Shown: in pieces, positions 52,049 through 61,034 of the stretch
How positions within the stretch are numbered: position 1 is the stretch's first letter
How the letters are laid out: every line of letters starts with the position of its first letter
Assembly (NCBI GenBank): GCA_900547155.1
Contig: URFH01000003.1
Span: 1 to 64,000 of the forward strand
Direction: 5' to 3'
DNA: 64,000 nt
Source: an uncultured bacterium
GTDB lineage: Bacteria; Cyanobacteriota; Vampirovibrionia; Gastranaerophilales; Gastranaerophilaceae
Program-made: the position numbers and the translations under genes
The notes under the pieces: model-generated
What the model was told of the DNA's origin: nothing
Databases searched by the model: none
Seen by the model: only the letters and a program-made list of their open reading frames with translations

Positions 52049-52417
52049 ATGAGTTTGAATATGGACAATCTGGAAATGAAGTACAAGCAGCTATACGAAA
52101 TTTCTTTGCAAATCGGCGAACTGATTGAGCGCGGTTTGTATAATGAAATTTCTACCTATGCTGCAAAAAAAGACAAGGTTCTTGCCGAGGTTATTAAATT
52201 TTCTCAAAAAGTTGCGCAAAGCGGCGAGGACAGCTCTTATCTGAGGCCCCTGTGCTTAAAAATTGAGGCTCAGGAGAAGAAAAATCTCGAGGCTTTGAAC
52301 AAAATCAGAGAGGAAATAAAAGAAGAACTTCACAAAAGCAATCAAACCCACAAAATTGTGAACGCATATTCTTCTTCTATCCCCGAGTCCGGCAATATCC
52401 TTGATTGCAGTGAATAG
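52049..52417 (+). CDS. Probable FliT/FlgN-like flagellar chaperone
   Basis: A 122-residue all-helical protein: MDNLEMKYKQLYEISLQIGELIERGLYNEISTYAAKKDKVLAEVIKFSQ... and LCLKIEAQEKKNLEALNKIREEIKEELHKSNQTHKIVNAY. Position, size and helical pattern fit FliT or FlgN type chaperones that follow fliS. The family assignment is by context as much as by sequence. The 3' end overlaps possible starts of the CDF gene. Confidence 0.65.
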   Translation: MSLNMDNLEMKYKQLYEISLQIGELIERGLYNEISTYAAKKDKVLAEVIKFSQKVAQSGEDSSYLRPLCLKIEAQEKKNLEALNKIREEIKEELHKSNQTHKIVNAYSSSIPESGNILDCSE

Positions 52418-52418
52418 T

Positions 52419-53312
52419 ATGATGAATTTTTTGCAAAATAAACAACTTGCGGCGTCACTTACCGTAATTTCAAATTTTATTCTTATTCTTTTTAAATTTC
52501 TTGCAGGCTTTTTATCGGGAAGTATCAGTATAATTTCAGAGGCGGTGCATTCTTGCAGCGATTTGCTTGCGGCGGTCATAACGCTCGTTTCCGTGAAAAA
52601 ATCTGAAAAACCCGCTGATGATGACCATCAGTTTGGCCATGGAAAGTATGAGGATTTTTCGGGTTTAGTGCAGGGCGTGCTTATAATAGCAGCGGCAGCC
52701 TATATTATATGGGAATCTGCGCAAAAATTGAGCGGAAAAGTCGAGCCAATGTCACATCCGGAGCTGGCCATCGGGGTAATGCTAATTTCTGTGCTTGTGA
52801 ACTGGATTTTGTGCATTTATCTGTTCAAAGTTGCGAAAAATACGGATTCTATTGCAATTTACGCTGACGCAGAGCACCTGAGGACGGATATTTATTCCTC
52901 TTTTGCTGTTTTTGCAGGTCTGCTGGCAATCAAATTGACCGGCTGCCATTTTCTCGATCCTGTGATTGCTTTGCTTGTTGCGGCTTTTATTGTAAACTCC
53001 GGCTGGAAAATCTGCAGGGATTCTTCGGATAATTTGCTTGATGCGTCGCTTCCGCAGGCTGATATTGAGGCAATTGAAGAAATTATTAAAGGATATGAAG
53101 ACATAAGGGATATTAAAAACATAAAAACCCGAAAATCCGGCAAAGACAAGGAAATCGTGATAACTTTGCATGTTGACGGCCGAAAAACCATTGCTTTTGC
53201 GCACAGGCTTTGCGATGAAGTTGAATCAGCAGTCGAAAAACGGCTCGGTAATACGTCTGTCACGATTCATATTGAGCCTTTGAACTGCGAGCAGGCCGCA
53301 CAGGTCAAATAG
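52419..53312 (+). CDS. Cation diffusion facilitator (CDF) metal transporter
   Basis: Proton-driven efflux of divalent metals such as Zn, Fe, Mn. The ~297-residue protein has six membrane helices, metal-site HxxxD pairs (HSCSD in TM2 and HLRTD in TM5), the FGHGKYEDFSG loop, and a cytoplasmic ferredoxin-like C-terminal domain ending VTIHIEPLN. The ATG at 52419 is taken; TTG at 52401 is also possible. The last 87 bases overlap the convergent HExxH gene. Confidence 0.9.
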   Translation: MMNFLQNKQLAASLTVISNFILILFKFLAGFLSGSISIISEAVHSCSDLLAAVITLVSVKKSEKPADDDHQFGHGKYEDFSGLVQGVLIIAAAAYIIWESAQKLSGKVEPMSHPELAIGVMLISVLVNWILCIYLFKVAKNTDSIAIYADAEHLRTDIYSSFAVFAGLLAIKLTGCHFLDPVIALLVAAFIVNSGWKICRDSSDNLLDASLPQADIEAIEEIIKGYEDIRDIKNIKTRKSGKDKEIVITLHVDGRKTIAFAHRLCDEVESAVEKRLGNTSVTIHIEPLNCEQAAQVK

Positions 53313-54101
53313 TTCCGCCAGTTTTCCGTAATGTCCGCTATTAAGCAGCTCAAAAAATCTTTCAAACGCCTGCGGAGCCAGTTTTTTGACCGTTTCTTTA
53401 TCAACATAAAGCCCCTCGGCAAAACGTGCAAAAAGCTCTGACGGACGGGAATAATATTTGTTTAGCCTGTTAATTCTCGCTGAAATCCGCTTCATCATCC
53501 GCTGGTGCGATTTTAGATTTATATAAGCAGCAAAATATTCGTCAAACTGCGGAAAATCCGCAAGAAAATCCTTTGCGTAGTACGTTTTTATCCTGCCGGA
53601 GAACGGCGTTTTGACTTTTACGCGGTCGTATTTGAGAAGATAGCGTGCGTCCGTTCTTTTTAGCGGTGAATCGAGCTTTTTATACGGTGCGGAGCGCTTA
53701 AAATCAGGGTATTTTGACTTGATTTTTGCGTCAAGCTCCTTTATTAAGGCTTTTTCACGAGTTTTCATATCGTTCAGGCGCTGCAATGCCGTATTTTTGT
53801 CCACGAATTTTGTTACCTCAAGCAATTCTTTTTCAATTTGAGCAGTGTTTTGCGTTTTGAAAAGCGTTTTAAGGCTTCCATGGTTCCTTGCAACATCGGG
53901 TTCCAGGCAATAATGCGCATAATGCGCAAATTCATGCACAAGCACCTCGATTTTTCGCCCGACATCCAGAACGGACGAAATATCTATCCTGTTTTTCATA
54001 AAAAATCCCTGATGTCCTCTTGCGCGGGTTCCGGTATTTACGCTGATTCCGCAGTCTTTTACAAATTTTACAAGGATTTTGAACTTTTCTTCAGGGCTCA
54101 T
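53226..54101 (-). CDS. Zinc-metallopeptidase-like protein (HEFAH)
   Basis: About 291 residues, started at the ATG that overlaps the cutA stop by ATGA (an ATG seven codons upstream is less likely). HEFAH at His56-His60 is a gluzincin/ImmA-like HExxH motif, in the context KIEVLVHEFAHYAHYCLEPD. The rest is helical and basic (Lys/Arg-rich), without a signal peptide, and includes SRPSELFARFAEGLY, where the Glu may be the third ligand. Peptidase substrate unknown. The stop lies inside the CDF gene, sharing 87 bases. Confidence 0.78.
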   Translation of the reverse strand: MSPEEKFKILVKFVKDCGISVNTGTRARGHQGFFMKNRIDISSVLDVGRKIEVLVHEFAHYAHYCLEPDVARNHGSLKTLFKTQNTAQIEKELLEVTKFVDKNTALQRLNDMKTREKALIKELDAKIKSKYPDFKRSAPYKKLDSPLKRTDARYLLKYDRVKVKTPFSGRIKTYYAKDFLADFPQFDEYFAAYINLKSHQRMMKRISARINRLNKYYSRPSELFARFAEGLYVDKETVKKLAPQAFERFFELLNSGHYGKLAELFDLCGLLAVQRLNMNRDRRITEPFFDC

Positions 54102-54412
54102 TTTGTTGAATCCGCAATCCACTTCAAATATTCATCATGCCCGATTTCAACCGGCACAGCAACGATTTCGGGCACAGAATATTCATGCAGCGAAAGGATT
54201 TTCTCTTTTAATGCGTCAAATTTGGATTTTTGCGTCTTAATAATCAAAAGCAGCTCTTTATCCGTCTGAACCTGCCCCTCCCAGCGATAAACCGAGGTTA
54301 CGCTGTCAATTATATTCACGCACGCAGCAAGCTGTTCGTCAACGAGCGAAGTTGCGATAAGGTTTGCGCTAAAATCATTTGGTACAGTGCAGTAAACAAG
54401 AATATTTTCCAT
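54098..54412 (-). CDS. cutA: Divalent-cation tolerance protein CutA
   Basis: A 104-residue ferredoxin-like trimer protein associated with copper and other metal tolerance. The family pattern is clear: ILVYCTVPND, LVDEQLAACVNIIDSVTSVYRWEGQVQTDKELLLIIKT (the ACVNI and YRWEG signatures), and YSVPEIVAVPVEIGHDEYLKWI. It starts with an AAGGA ribosome site and is coupled to the HEFAH peptidase gene. Confidence 0.95.
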   Translation of the reverse strand: MENILVYCTVPNDFSANLIATSLVDEQLAACVNIIDSVTSVYRWEGQVQTDKELLLIIKTQKSKFDALKEKILSLHEYSVPEIVAVPVEIGHDEYLKWIADSTK

Positions 54413-54425
54413 AAATTGTTCCTTT

Positions 54426-55829
54426 TTAAATCATTTTGTGCGGATTTAGTATATTTTTCGGGTCAAAAAGCTTTTTAATCGATTTCATTACGTTCAGCGT
54501 GTCATTTCCGAGCGCTTGCGGCAAAAATTCGGCTTTCTGGCAGCCAATCCCATGCTCTCCGGAAAGCGTTCCGCCAAGACTCAATGAAAGCTCAAATAAT
54601 TCGGCTTTTGCTTTTTGAAAATTGCATTTTTGCGCCTCATCGCGCAAATCCAGAGCAAAATTCGGATGAATATTGCCGTCGCCGATGTGCCCCATTATCA
54701 TAGTGATAAGATTGTACTTTTCGGAAATCCTTTCAATGCCCTTTGCCAGCTCATAAATCTTTGAGCGCGGCACAACAACATCCTCTGTAATCACATTTGG
54801 CGCTAATTTTGCACATGCCCCAAAAGAAGCCCGTCTTGCTGTCCAGATTCGCTTTTTGTGCTCTTCATCGCGGGCGCATTCTATGTGCGAAGAATGAAAT
54901 TTGCCGCATTCTGACACAACAAGCTCCTGCTGGTGCTCCACAGAGGCCTTGTCGCCGTCAACTTCAATCAGCAAAACCGCTTCTTTGTCGCATAAAAGCC
55001 CGGACGGGAAAAATTGTTCGATTGTCTGGAGTGTTTTTTTATCAAGTAAATCGACAACCGACGGTGTGAGATGATTATTTATAATCGAGCTGACCGCGTT
55101 CACAGCGTCGTCAAGGCGGTCAAAATATGCAAGCAGCACATTTGAGCATTCAGGTTTGGGAATAAGCTTTAAAACAGCCTCTGTAACAATCCCTAAAGTG
55201 CCCTCGGAGCCCGTAAAAAGCTGTGTAAGGTTGTATCCCGTTACGTTTTTTGGCGTTTGGGCGCCTGTGCGAATGATTTTTCCGTCCGCAAGCACAACCT
55301 CCAAATCCAGCACGTAATCTTTCACTGTTCCGTATTTAAACGCCCTCGGCCCGCCCGAAGAAAGCGCAATTCCGCCGCCGATAGTTGATACAGCGAGGTT
55401 TGACGGGTCAGGCGGATAAAATAACCCTGCTTTTTCGGCTTCTTTTTGGATATCGGCAATAACTGCCCCCGGCTGTACGCGGCAGGTTAAATTGTTGATG
55501 TTGAGTTCCAAAATTTTGTTCATTTTTGAAAAATGAAGAATGATTCCGCCATCGACAGGTGCGCAGCCGCCCGCGTGGTTGGTTCCAGCGCCGCGCGCAA
55601 TGACAGGAATGTTGTAGCGGTTTGCAATTTTCATTATATTGGCTGTTTGTCCGGTGGTTTCAGGGAAAACGACCATGCATGGCTTATCCGCCTTAAATTC
55701 AAGGTGCGCGCAATCATACGCGTAGGCATAAACCCCCTCTAAATCGGCGATTATGTTATCTTCTCCGGCAATATTCTTAATTTCTTCATAAATTCCGCGC
55801 TCAAAGCGGATATTTTTATCTAAAAGCAT
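54426..55829 (-). CDS. glcD: FAD-linked glycolate/lactate oxidase subunit GlcD-type
   Basis: Oxidises a 2-hydroxy acid such as glycolate or D-lactate. The 467-residue protein has an FAD-binding PCMH domain (VVFPETTGQTANIMKIANRYNIPVIARGAGTNHAGGCAPVDGGIILHFSKMNKI and PPDPSNLAVSTIGGGIALSSGGPRAFKYGTVKDYV) and a C-terminal FAD-oxidase domain with NLITMIMGHIGDGNIHPNF and GGTLSGEHGIG. There is no adjacent Fe-S subunit gene (glcF), so the electron acceptor is unclear. Metabolite: D-2-hydroxyglutarate and D-lactate are alternatives. It stands upstream of cutA by 13 bases. Confidence 0.88.
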   Translation of the reverse strand: MLLDKNIRFERGIYEEIKNIAGEDNIIADLEGVYAYAYDCAHLEFKADKPCMVVFPETTGQTANIMKIANRYNIPVIARGAGTNHAGGCAPVDGGIILHFSKMNKILELNINNLTCRVQPGAVIADIQKEAEKAGLFYPPDPSNLAVSTIGGGIALSSGGPRAFKYGTVKDYVLDLEVVLADGKIIRTGAQTPKNVTGYNLTQLFTGSEGTLGIVTEAVLKLIPKPECSNVLLAYFDRLDDAVNAVSSIINNHLTPSVVDLLDKKTLQTIEQFFPSGLLCDKEAVLLIEVDGDKASVEHQQELVVSECGKFHSSHIECARDEEHKKRIWTARRASFGACAKLAPNVITEDVVVPRSKIYELAKGIERISEKYNLITMIMGHIGDGNIHPNFALDLRDEAQKCNFQKAKAELFELSLSLGGTLSGEHGIGCQKAEFLPQALGNDTLNVMKSIKKLFDPKNILNPHKMI

Positions 55830-55977
55830 ACCTAGATTATACTCTATAAACTTCTCATTTTAAAATTCTTAAGAACATTTTAATAATAAATGTAATATCT
55901 CTTCCAAGTACCCGTCTAATGATTATAAAAATCACAACGCCGCCTGATAATGTGGAAAATACAAGAGGAGAGAGATT

Positions 55978-56685
55978 ATGCAGAAATTCTTTGTTACGAT
56001 TATGTCCCTGTTGATTATGTCAACCGCCGCGCAGAAAGCAGAATGCGGGATTATTCCTATGAACAGGTTTGATGAAGATGAGGCTGTGGCAGAGATTTAT
56101 GAAAAAATTACTCCCGCGATAGTTTCGGTTGAAGCGGACTTAAAAGACGGGCTTTCCAGCGGTACGGGCTGCATAATTGATTCAAAAGGCATAATTCTCA
56201 CCAGTTCCCATGTAATTGACTCCGCAACAAATATTCAGGTCACAATGTCAACCGGAGAAGTCTTCAAAGGCGAAACTTTATCGCTTCTCGGCAAGGATAA
56301 AGACCTCGCATTGATAAAAATTAGCCCCAAAAGGCCGCTTCCTACTTTAAAACTCGGAGATTCCGAAAAAGTAAAGGTCGGGCAGCGCGTTCTGGCTATC
56401 GGGAACCCTTTTGGCTTTAACGGCACGCTCACAACCGGTATTGTGTCAAGAATTGATTATACAAAGAACAAAATTCAGACGGACGCTGCCATAAACCCGG
56501 GAAATTCAGGCGGGCCAATTCTCAATATTCATGGAGAGGTTATCGGAATCAGCCAATCTATTTACAATCCCGATAATAACATCTCAAACATCGGAATCGG
56601 TTTTGCAGTGCCGGTAAATGAGGCAAAAAACTTTATAAAACTCACGCTTTCCGGAAATTACATCTCAAAGGCGGATGAAAAGTAA
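55978..56685 (+). CDS. Trypsin-like serine protease of S1C/Deg type without PDZ
   Basis: A 235-residue secreted protease (signal peptide MQKFFVTIMSLLIMSTAAQKAEC; the Cys may be lipidated, but the lipobox is poor). The catalytic triad is visible: His78 (SSHVID), Asp109 (KDLALIKI) and Ser177 (NPGNSGGP). There is no PDZ domain after the ~210-residue protease core, so it is a minimal DegP/HtrA relative. A GAGAG ribosome site precedes the ATG. The stop overlaps a 58-codon ORF by one base. Confidence 0.9.
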   Translation: MQKFFVTIMSLLIMSTAAQKAECGIIPMNRFDEDEAVAEIYEKITPAIVSVEADLKDGLSSGTGCIIDSKGIILTSSHVIDSATNIQVTMSTGEVFKGETLSLLGKDKDLALIKISPKRPLPTLKLGDSEKVKVGQRVLAIGNPFGFNGTLTTGIVSRIDYTKNKIQTDAAINPGNSGGPILNIHGEVIGISQSIYNPDNNISNIGIGFAVPVNEAKNFIKLTLSGNYISKADEK

Positions 56686-56861
56686 TGCACGAAACCACTA
56701 CAAACGACCTTTTTTACAATCTTGATGATATTCGCAATCTGTTTTTTAAAGCAGATTGCGATAAATTCTACAAAGGGTATAAAATCAGCCGCCAACTTTC
56801 TCTATGGTCGCATGAAACCTGCCCTCAGGTTGTTTATTTTAGGAAATTAATAAAAAGTTGA
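56685..56861 (+). CDS. Short 58-residue protein coupled to the protease gene
   Basis: A 58-codon frame, MHETTTNDLFYNLDDIRNLF... ending FRKLIKS, missed by a 60-codon cutoff. Its ATG uses the last A of the protease stop (taATG), the same coupling as ybaB-recR and the M48 cassette. The sequence has a helical, charged look and no signal peptide. It may be a cytosolic regulator or a remnant; unknown. Confidence 0.55.
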   Translation: MHETTTNDLFYNLDDIRNLFFKADCDKFYKGYKISRQLSLWSHETCPQVVYFRKLIKS

Positions 56862-57387
56862 ACTTTTAATCGAAAATGTCATGCTGATCTTTTTTCAGCA
56901 GCTCATAAGCGAAAACAATGAAACAAGCTCAGGGCGGCAGTATATTATGTTTTTTGTAAACTTGTATATAAGTCTTTTTTCGCAGGGCTGGACAAAGTTT
57001 TGATTTTGTGCATAAATATAAAAGCAGATAAGTAAAAGAACTTGGAAAATGAGAATAAGAAAGTACCAAAAACGCTGTTTCTATACTAACTCGAAAGCTT
57101 TACATGATGTTAAAGCAGCTTTGCGCTGTAAATAAATTTATGTAAGGTCTTTTGAGGAATCAGAAGGCTTTTTTGTTGCTTTAAACCAAAAATTTAAACC
57201 TTTTGTAACAAAAAACAAAAAAATTAGCACATTTTTCAATTCAGAAGCTTTAAAAGTACATAAAAATTAAATGGAGAATTAATAAAATGAGAAATAACCG
57301 ACGATACACAAGGAAAAACTCAAAAATCGTATTAGTTATGAATTTGGTTTGGGGTCTATAATCCCTGACCTTGTGTAAAGGAAAATT
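56862..57387. other. Non-coding stretch with two mini-ORFs
   Basis: About 525 bases without a confident gene. Two tiny frames are notable: 57049-57135 (28 codons, MRIRKYQKRCFYTNSK...) and 57287-57361 (24 codons, MRNNRRYTRKNSK...) with GGAGA before the second. Both are basic at the N-terminus and may be leaders or gene remnants. No tRNA or strong hairpin was seen. Confidence 0.5.
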
Positions 57388-58761
57388 ATGTCGTTAAAAA
57401 TTGTATCAACATTTGGTGACCACACCTCATTATATCCACTAGCCGTAAAAGATTGCGTAAACAGTTTAGGTATGACTGCGTTTTCATACGACGCAGGCGG
57501 CAAAATCGAAGCAAAAGACAGATTTATAGACGAATTCGGCACTCAGGCAATTTGGCTCGGCGGTTTACCGTTTTTCAAATGGGCTTTCAACAAAACCGCA
57601 TATAAAGCCGCAAAATTAAACCCGAATATCGACATGCGGCTCGTTGCTGACAAAGATCAGTTTGAAGTTGCAACAAAATATGCAAAAAAATACGCGAAAA
57701 AATTAGAGGATAAAAACCTCATAAATTCACTTACCGACGCGGGCAAACAATCAAAACTTTTCAGAAATCTTTTCCTTTCTAAATTTGCAACCGCAACAGC
57801 TTTAACGCTGGGCTCTTTCTTCACGCTCGTTAAGCTTAAACAGGAATATACAAAGAAGCAAATTGAAAAAGAATTCTGGGAAAAGAAAGCAAAAGAGGGC
57901 TTTTACAAAAACGATGTGGCAAAAAGTCAGGCATTTAAAGGCTTTGCAGCGAATTCCGCTCCAAAAACAGCAGAAGCTGACAATTCAAAAAAATCCCCCT
58001 CCTTTAAAGGCGCAGCAAGCTTTATGCAAAGTTTCATGTTCGACCCTGTAAAAAACCTTTTCATTGTTGATGCAGGAATCACGGGCGAAAGACTCGCAAG
58101 CTCAAGAACAAAATCCGAATTCGTTGAATATTCTATTAAAGAAGGCAGTTTGCTGCTGTTTATGTACGTTGCCGGAAGATACGTACAAAAAGGAATCGAA
58201 AAATTGAGCGAAAAAATCTTCAAAAAACCGATTGAGCTCCATGCCGAGTTCCTCGCTTCTGATGAGCTGAAAAATTCGATTTCCAGCGGCAAAATCAACA
58301 AAGATTTAGAAACTTTCTCAAAAATTGTTGACAACAAAAAAGCCATTTATGAATTCTTCTATGCTGATAAGAATTCGGGCAATATTATTGTTCAGGCGGC
58401 TAAAAAATCGGGAATTCTTTCTACTTTGAAAGACGCGTCCAAAAAAGATACAGGATTAATCAACCCTCACCAGTATATTGACGCTGAAAAAATGAAAGAA
58501 CTTGCCAACAACCTGAAAAAAGTATCTGAAAGTTACAAAAAATCAGGCGAGGGGCTTGAACAGTTCCTTAAAAAAGCAACAAATCTTAAAATTGGTTCTG
58601 TTGCTGCGAATATTGGCGTTTCCTGCCTGTTCCTCGGGCTGATTGTTCCTTATGCAATGCTAAAATACAGAGAAAAACAGAACGGCAATAAGGAATTCCA
58701 CGTCCAGAAGCAGATTCAGCAAAATCTTGAGAACAATTTCAAAGCAAGATACAATGCCTAG
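57388..58761 (+). CDS. Lineage-specific membrane protein with SFKG repeats
   Basis: A 457-residue unknown with an AAGGA ribosome site. Hydrophobic stretches lie near residues 125-145 (LFLSKFATATALTLGSFFTLV), 245-260 (GSLLLFMYVAGRYV) and 405-425 (IGVSCLFLGLIVPYAML). Between them are Lys-rich helices. FKG motifs occur twice in the central linker (QAFKGF and SPSFKGAASF), recalling the N-terminal SFKA tags elsewhere. The layout resembles the protein at 45696. No signal peptide; function unknown. Confidence 0.75.
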   Translation: MSLKIVSTFGDHTSLYPLAVKDCVNSLGMTAFSYDAGGKIEAKDRFIDEFGTQAIWLGGLPFFKWAFNKTAYKAAKLNPNIDMRLVADKDQFEVATKYAKKYAKKLEDKNLINSLTDAGKQSKLFRNLFLSKFATATALTLGSFFTLVKLKQEYTKKQIEKEFWEKKAKEGFYKNDVAKSQAFKGFAANSAPKTAEADNSKKSPSFKGAASFMQSFMFDPVKNLFIVDAGITGERLASSRTKSEFVEYSIKEGSLLLFMYVAGRYVQKGIEKLSEKIFKKPIELHAEFLASDELKNSISSGKINKDLETFSKIVDNKKAIYEFFYADKNSGNIIVQAAKKSGILSTLKDASKKDTGLINPHQYIDAEKMKELANNLKKVSESYKKSGEGLEQFLKKATNLKIGSVAANIGVSCLFLGLIVPYAMLKYREKQNGNKEFHVQKQIQQNLENNFKARYNA

Positions 58762-59073
58762 CGCAAAATGAACGCCTTATACCATAAGGCCACCATGCTT
58801 TTAAAGTAAATGTAAATTTTTATTAAAATTAATATTAAAATGTTATCATTTTTTCCTAAAATGATTTACTATAACATGTAACAAATCCCCAAATCTCCTC
58901 CCAAGATTATGAAGTATAAGCAGCAAGGCTGCTTTTTTTTTGCGTAAATTATTTTAATCTTGACTTAATTGTTAAAAAATCTTAATAATAGAGTATGCAA
59001 ATAGCAAATTTTTGTTTTATGATACTTAAAGCAAACGTAAAAGAATTTTAAGTTAAGTTCTAATGGAGAAAAA
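58762..59073. other. Intergenic region with hairpin and terminator
   Basis: AT-rich spacer with a 7-bp hairpin gccttat/ataaggc at 58774-58790 and a terminator at 58919-58941. No gene seen. Confidence 0.6.
58919..58941 (+). terminator. Intrinsic terminator
   Basis: Stem agcagc/gctgct with a 3-base loop and a run of about ten T. Confidence 0.8.
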
Positions 59074-59781
59074 ATGTTAAACGTTTCAATGAATTGCTCA
59101 CCTATCCGCCCCTCATTTGCAAGAAATGAAGACCGAATCAGACGGCGTAATGAAATGCTCGATGATATGTCGGTTACAACGCGTGTTCTCAAGGATAGAA
59201 ACGCTGATGATGAAACTAAAGCCCGTGAGCTGGACAAATTGGGTAATAAAATTTCTAAATCTATGAATCCGACAAGCCCTTTTAAAACTGTTGTCGTAAC
59301 CGGAATCACTACAGGAACGGGATTTTTGCTCGGAAGAAAAGTTGTTGGCAAACGCGCCCTTGAAATCGTTGGAAAAAACACAAAAATCCTCGATAATCTC
59401 TCTGCAAAAACAGAAAAAATGTTCAATAGATTAAAAGGCATTAAATCCAGCGAAGAAAAAACTTTCAAAGGCTTTATGACCAGATTGGCTAATGATTTAA
59501 CACAAAAACTTGAAAAAGCAGGCACGAAAAATATTTCTGTTGACGAATTAAAAACACTTCAGGAAAATCCTGCACAACTCAGAAAAACTATTGCACAAAA
59601 CCTGACCAAAGACGGAATTACCACTACTGGAGCACTTGTTGGTGCCGGTGCCGGCTTTGAACAGGGCGTCAGAGATAACGATAAAAACGGAAAACCCGAT
59701 GTTATCCAGAATCTTCAGGAAGCAAGCACAATGTCAACCTTTATGAAAGCTTTAAACCTCGCTTCTGACATTGCATGCTAA
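59074..59781 (+). CDS. Lineage-specific unknown with TFKGF motif
   Basis: A 235-residue protein. N-terminus MLNVSMNCSPIRPSFARNEDRIRRRNEML recalls the SFKA-tagged proteins (PSFA at 13-16). A hydrophobic Gly-rich segment (TVVVTGITTGTGFLLGRKVVG, ~70-90) and another (GITTTGALVGAGAGFEQG, ~187-205) may associate with a membrane. The middle has a TFKGF motif like QAFKGF of the upstream protein. A GGAG ribosome site is present, and an intrinsic terminator follows. Confidence 0.72.
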   Translation: MLNVSMNCSPIRPSFARNEDRIRRRNEMLDDMSVTTRVLKDRNADDETKARELDKLGNKISKSMNPTSPFKTVVVTGITTGTGFLLGRKVVGKRALEIVGKNTKILDNLSAKTEKMFNRLKGIKSSEEKTFKGFMTRLANDLTQKLEKAGTKNISVDELKTLQENPAQLRKTIAQNLTKDGITTTGALVGAGAGFEQGVRDNDKNGKPDVIQNLQEASTMSTFMKALNLASDIAC

Positions 59782-59805
59782 TAAAATAACAAATTCTCAT
59801 AAAAA

Positions 59806-59836
59806 AACTGCTTCCCCGACCGGAGGCAGTTTTTTT
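59806..59836 (+). terminator. Intrinsic terminator after 59074-59781
   Basis: 10-bp stem (one wobble) aactgcttcc/ggaggcagtt followed by a T-run. Confidence 0.85.
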
Positions 59837-59852
59837 ATGCTAATCTGATTTT

Positions 59853-61034
59853 ATGAACGAATTGTTTAAGGTCAAATTGATAAAAGCGAACAGGGCAGAA
59901 CTTGAGAAAATCGGCTTTGATTCTTCTTATGCGCGGCAGGGCACGGACAAACACCGATTTTTGTCCTTGAAAATTTATTCTTTGTCACCTGCGCAGGCAA
60001 ATATCATCAAACAGGCTGCGCTCGCCGGCGGCTCCGACGCTGCTGTTCACAGGGAGGTTATTACCGGCAAAATCGAAAAGTCTGATTGCATTCTTTCCGG
60101 AAGTTTGTCCGAATTGAAAAAAATCGCTGAAAAACTTTCGTGCCAGCCTTTTAAACTCGGTATTCTTGGCAAAAAAATCCTTGAGCTTATTGAAATTCAA
60201 CCTGAACCGATAAAAATCCGCAATACTGTTTTCGATTGGGAAAGACCTTATATTATGGGGATTTTAAATGTCACTCCTGACTCTTTTTCTGACGGCGGTG
60301 AGTTCTTTGACACTAAAAAAGCGGTTTTGCATGCTGCGGATTTAATAGAAAATGGCGCAGATATCATTGATATAGGCGGTGAATCAACCCGTCCTTATGC
60401 TCAAAAGGTTGATGTTAATGAGGAAATCAGGCGTGTTGTTCCTGTTATTGAACAAATCAGGGTTTTGTTTCCGGAAATGCCGGTTAGTATTGATACAAGA
60501 AATTCAAAAACGGCAAAAGCGGCTTTTGACGCGGGTGCGGACATTATAAACGATGTTTCTGCAATGGAATGGGACTCAGAGATGAAAAAAACGGCTCTGG
60601 AGCTTGATGTTCCGGTAGTTTTGAACCACTCAAAAGGAACTCCCGAAAATATGCAGGAAAATCCGCAATATTTTGATATTTCAGAAGAAATTTATGATTA
60701 TTTTGCCCGAAAAATCAATGAACTCACAGAATACGGGTTTTTAAAAAAGAATTTGATAATTGACCCCGGTATTGGCTTTGGAAAAACAAAGGAGCAAAAT
60801 TTTGAGCTTTTAAAATCGGTTGCGACCTTGAAAAGCCTTGGCTGCCCGCTTCTGGTCGGTCATTCAAGAAAAACTTTCTTAAAAGAGCAAATCGGCTCGG
60901 AAAATATAGCGGATTTGGACAGAGCAACAAATATAATCAGCTCCTATCTTGTAAATGAGGGCGTGAACTTTCTGCGGGTGCACAATGCGGGCGATTTGAA
61001 AATGCTTTTAGATTTAAATAGGGCGCTATTTTGA
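59853..61034 (+). CDS. folP: Dihydropteroate synthase with N-terminal extension
   Basis: Condenses para-aminobenzoate with dihydropterin pyrophosphate in folate synthesis. The TIM-barrel begins near residue 133: YIMGILNVTPDSFSDGG (motif 1), then DIGGESTRP, ISIDT-like VSIDTRNSKTAKAAFDAGADIINDVSAME, VVLNHSKGTPENMQ, DPGIGFGKTKEQN and LVGHSRKTFL, ending in RVHNAGD. The ~130-residue head resembles the extension in clostridial and dehalococcoid homologues. It ends with a 9-bp overlap with the next convergent gene. Confidence 0.93.
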   Translation: MNELFKVKLIKANRAELEKIGFDSSYARQGTDKHRFLSLKIYSLSPAQANIIKQAALAGGSDAAVHREVITGKIEKSDCILSGSLSELKKIAEKLSCQPFKLGILGKKILELIEIQPEPIKIRNTVFDWERPYIMGILNVTPDSFSDGGEFFDTKKAVLHAADLIENGADIIDIGGESTRPYAQKVDVNEEIRRVVPVIEQIRVLFPEMPVSIDTRNSKTAKAAFDAGADIINDVSAMEWDSEMKKTALELDVPVVLNHSKGTPENMQENPQYFDISEEIYDYFARKINELTEYGFLKKNLIIDPGIGFGKTKEQNFELLKSVATLKSLGCPLLVGHSRKTFLKEQIGSENIADLDRATNIISSYLVNEGVNFLRVHNAGDLKMLLDLNRALF

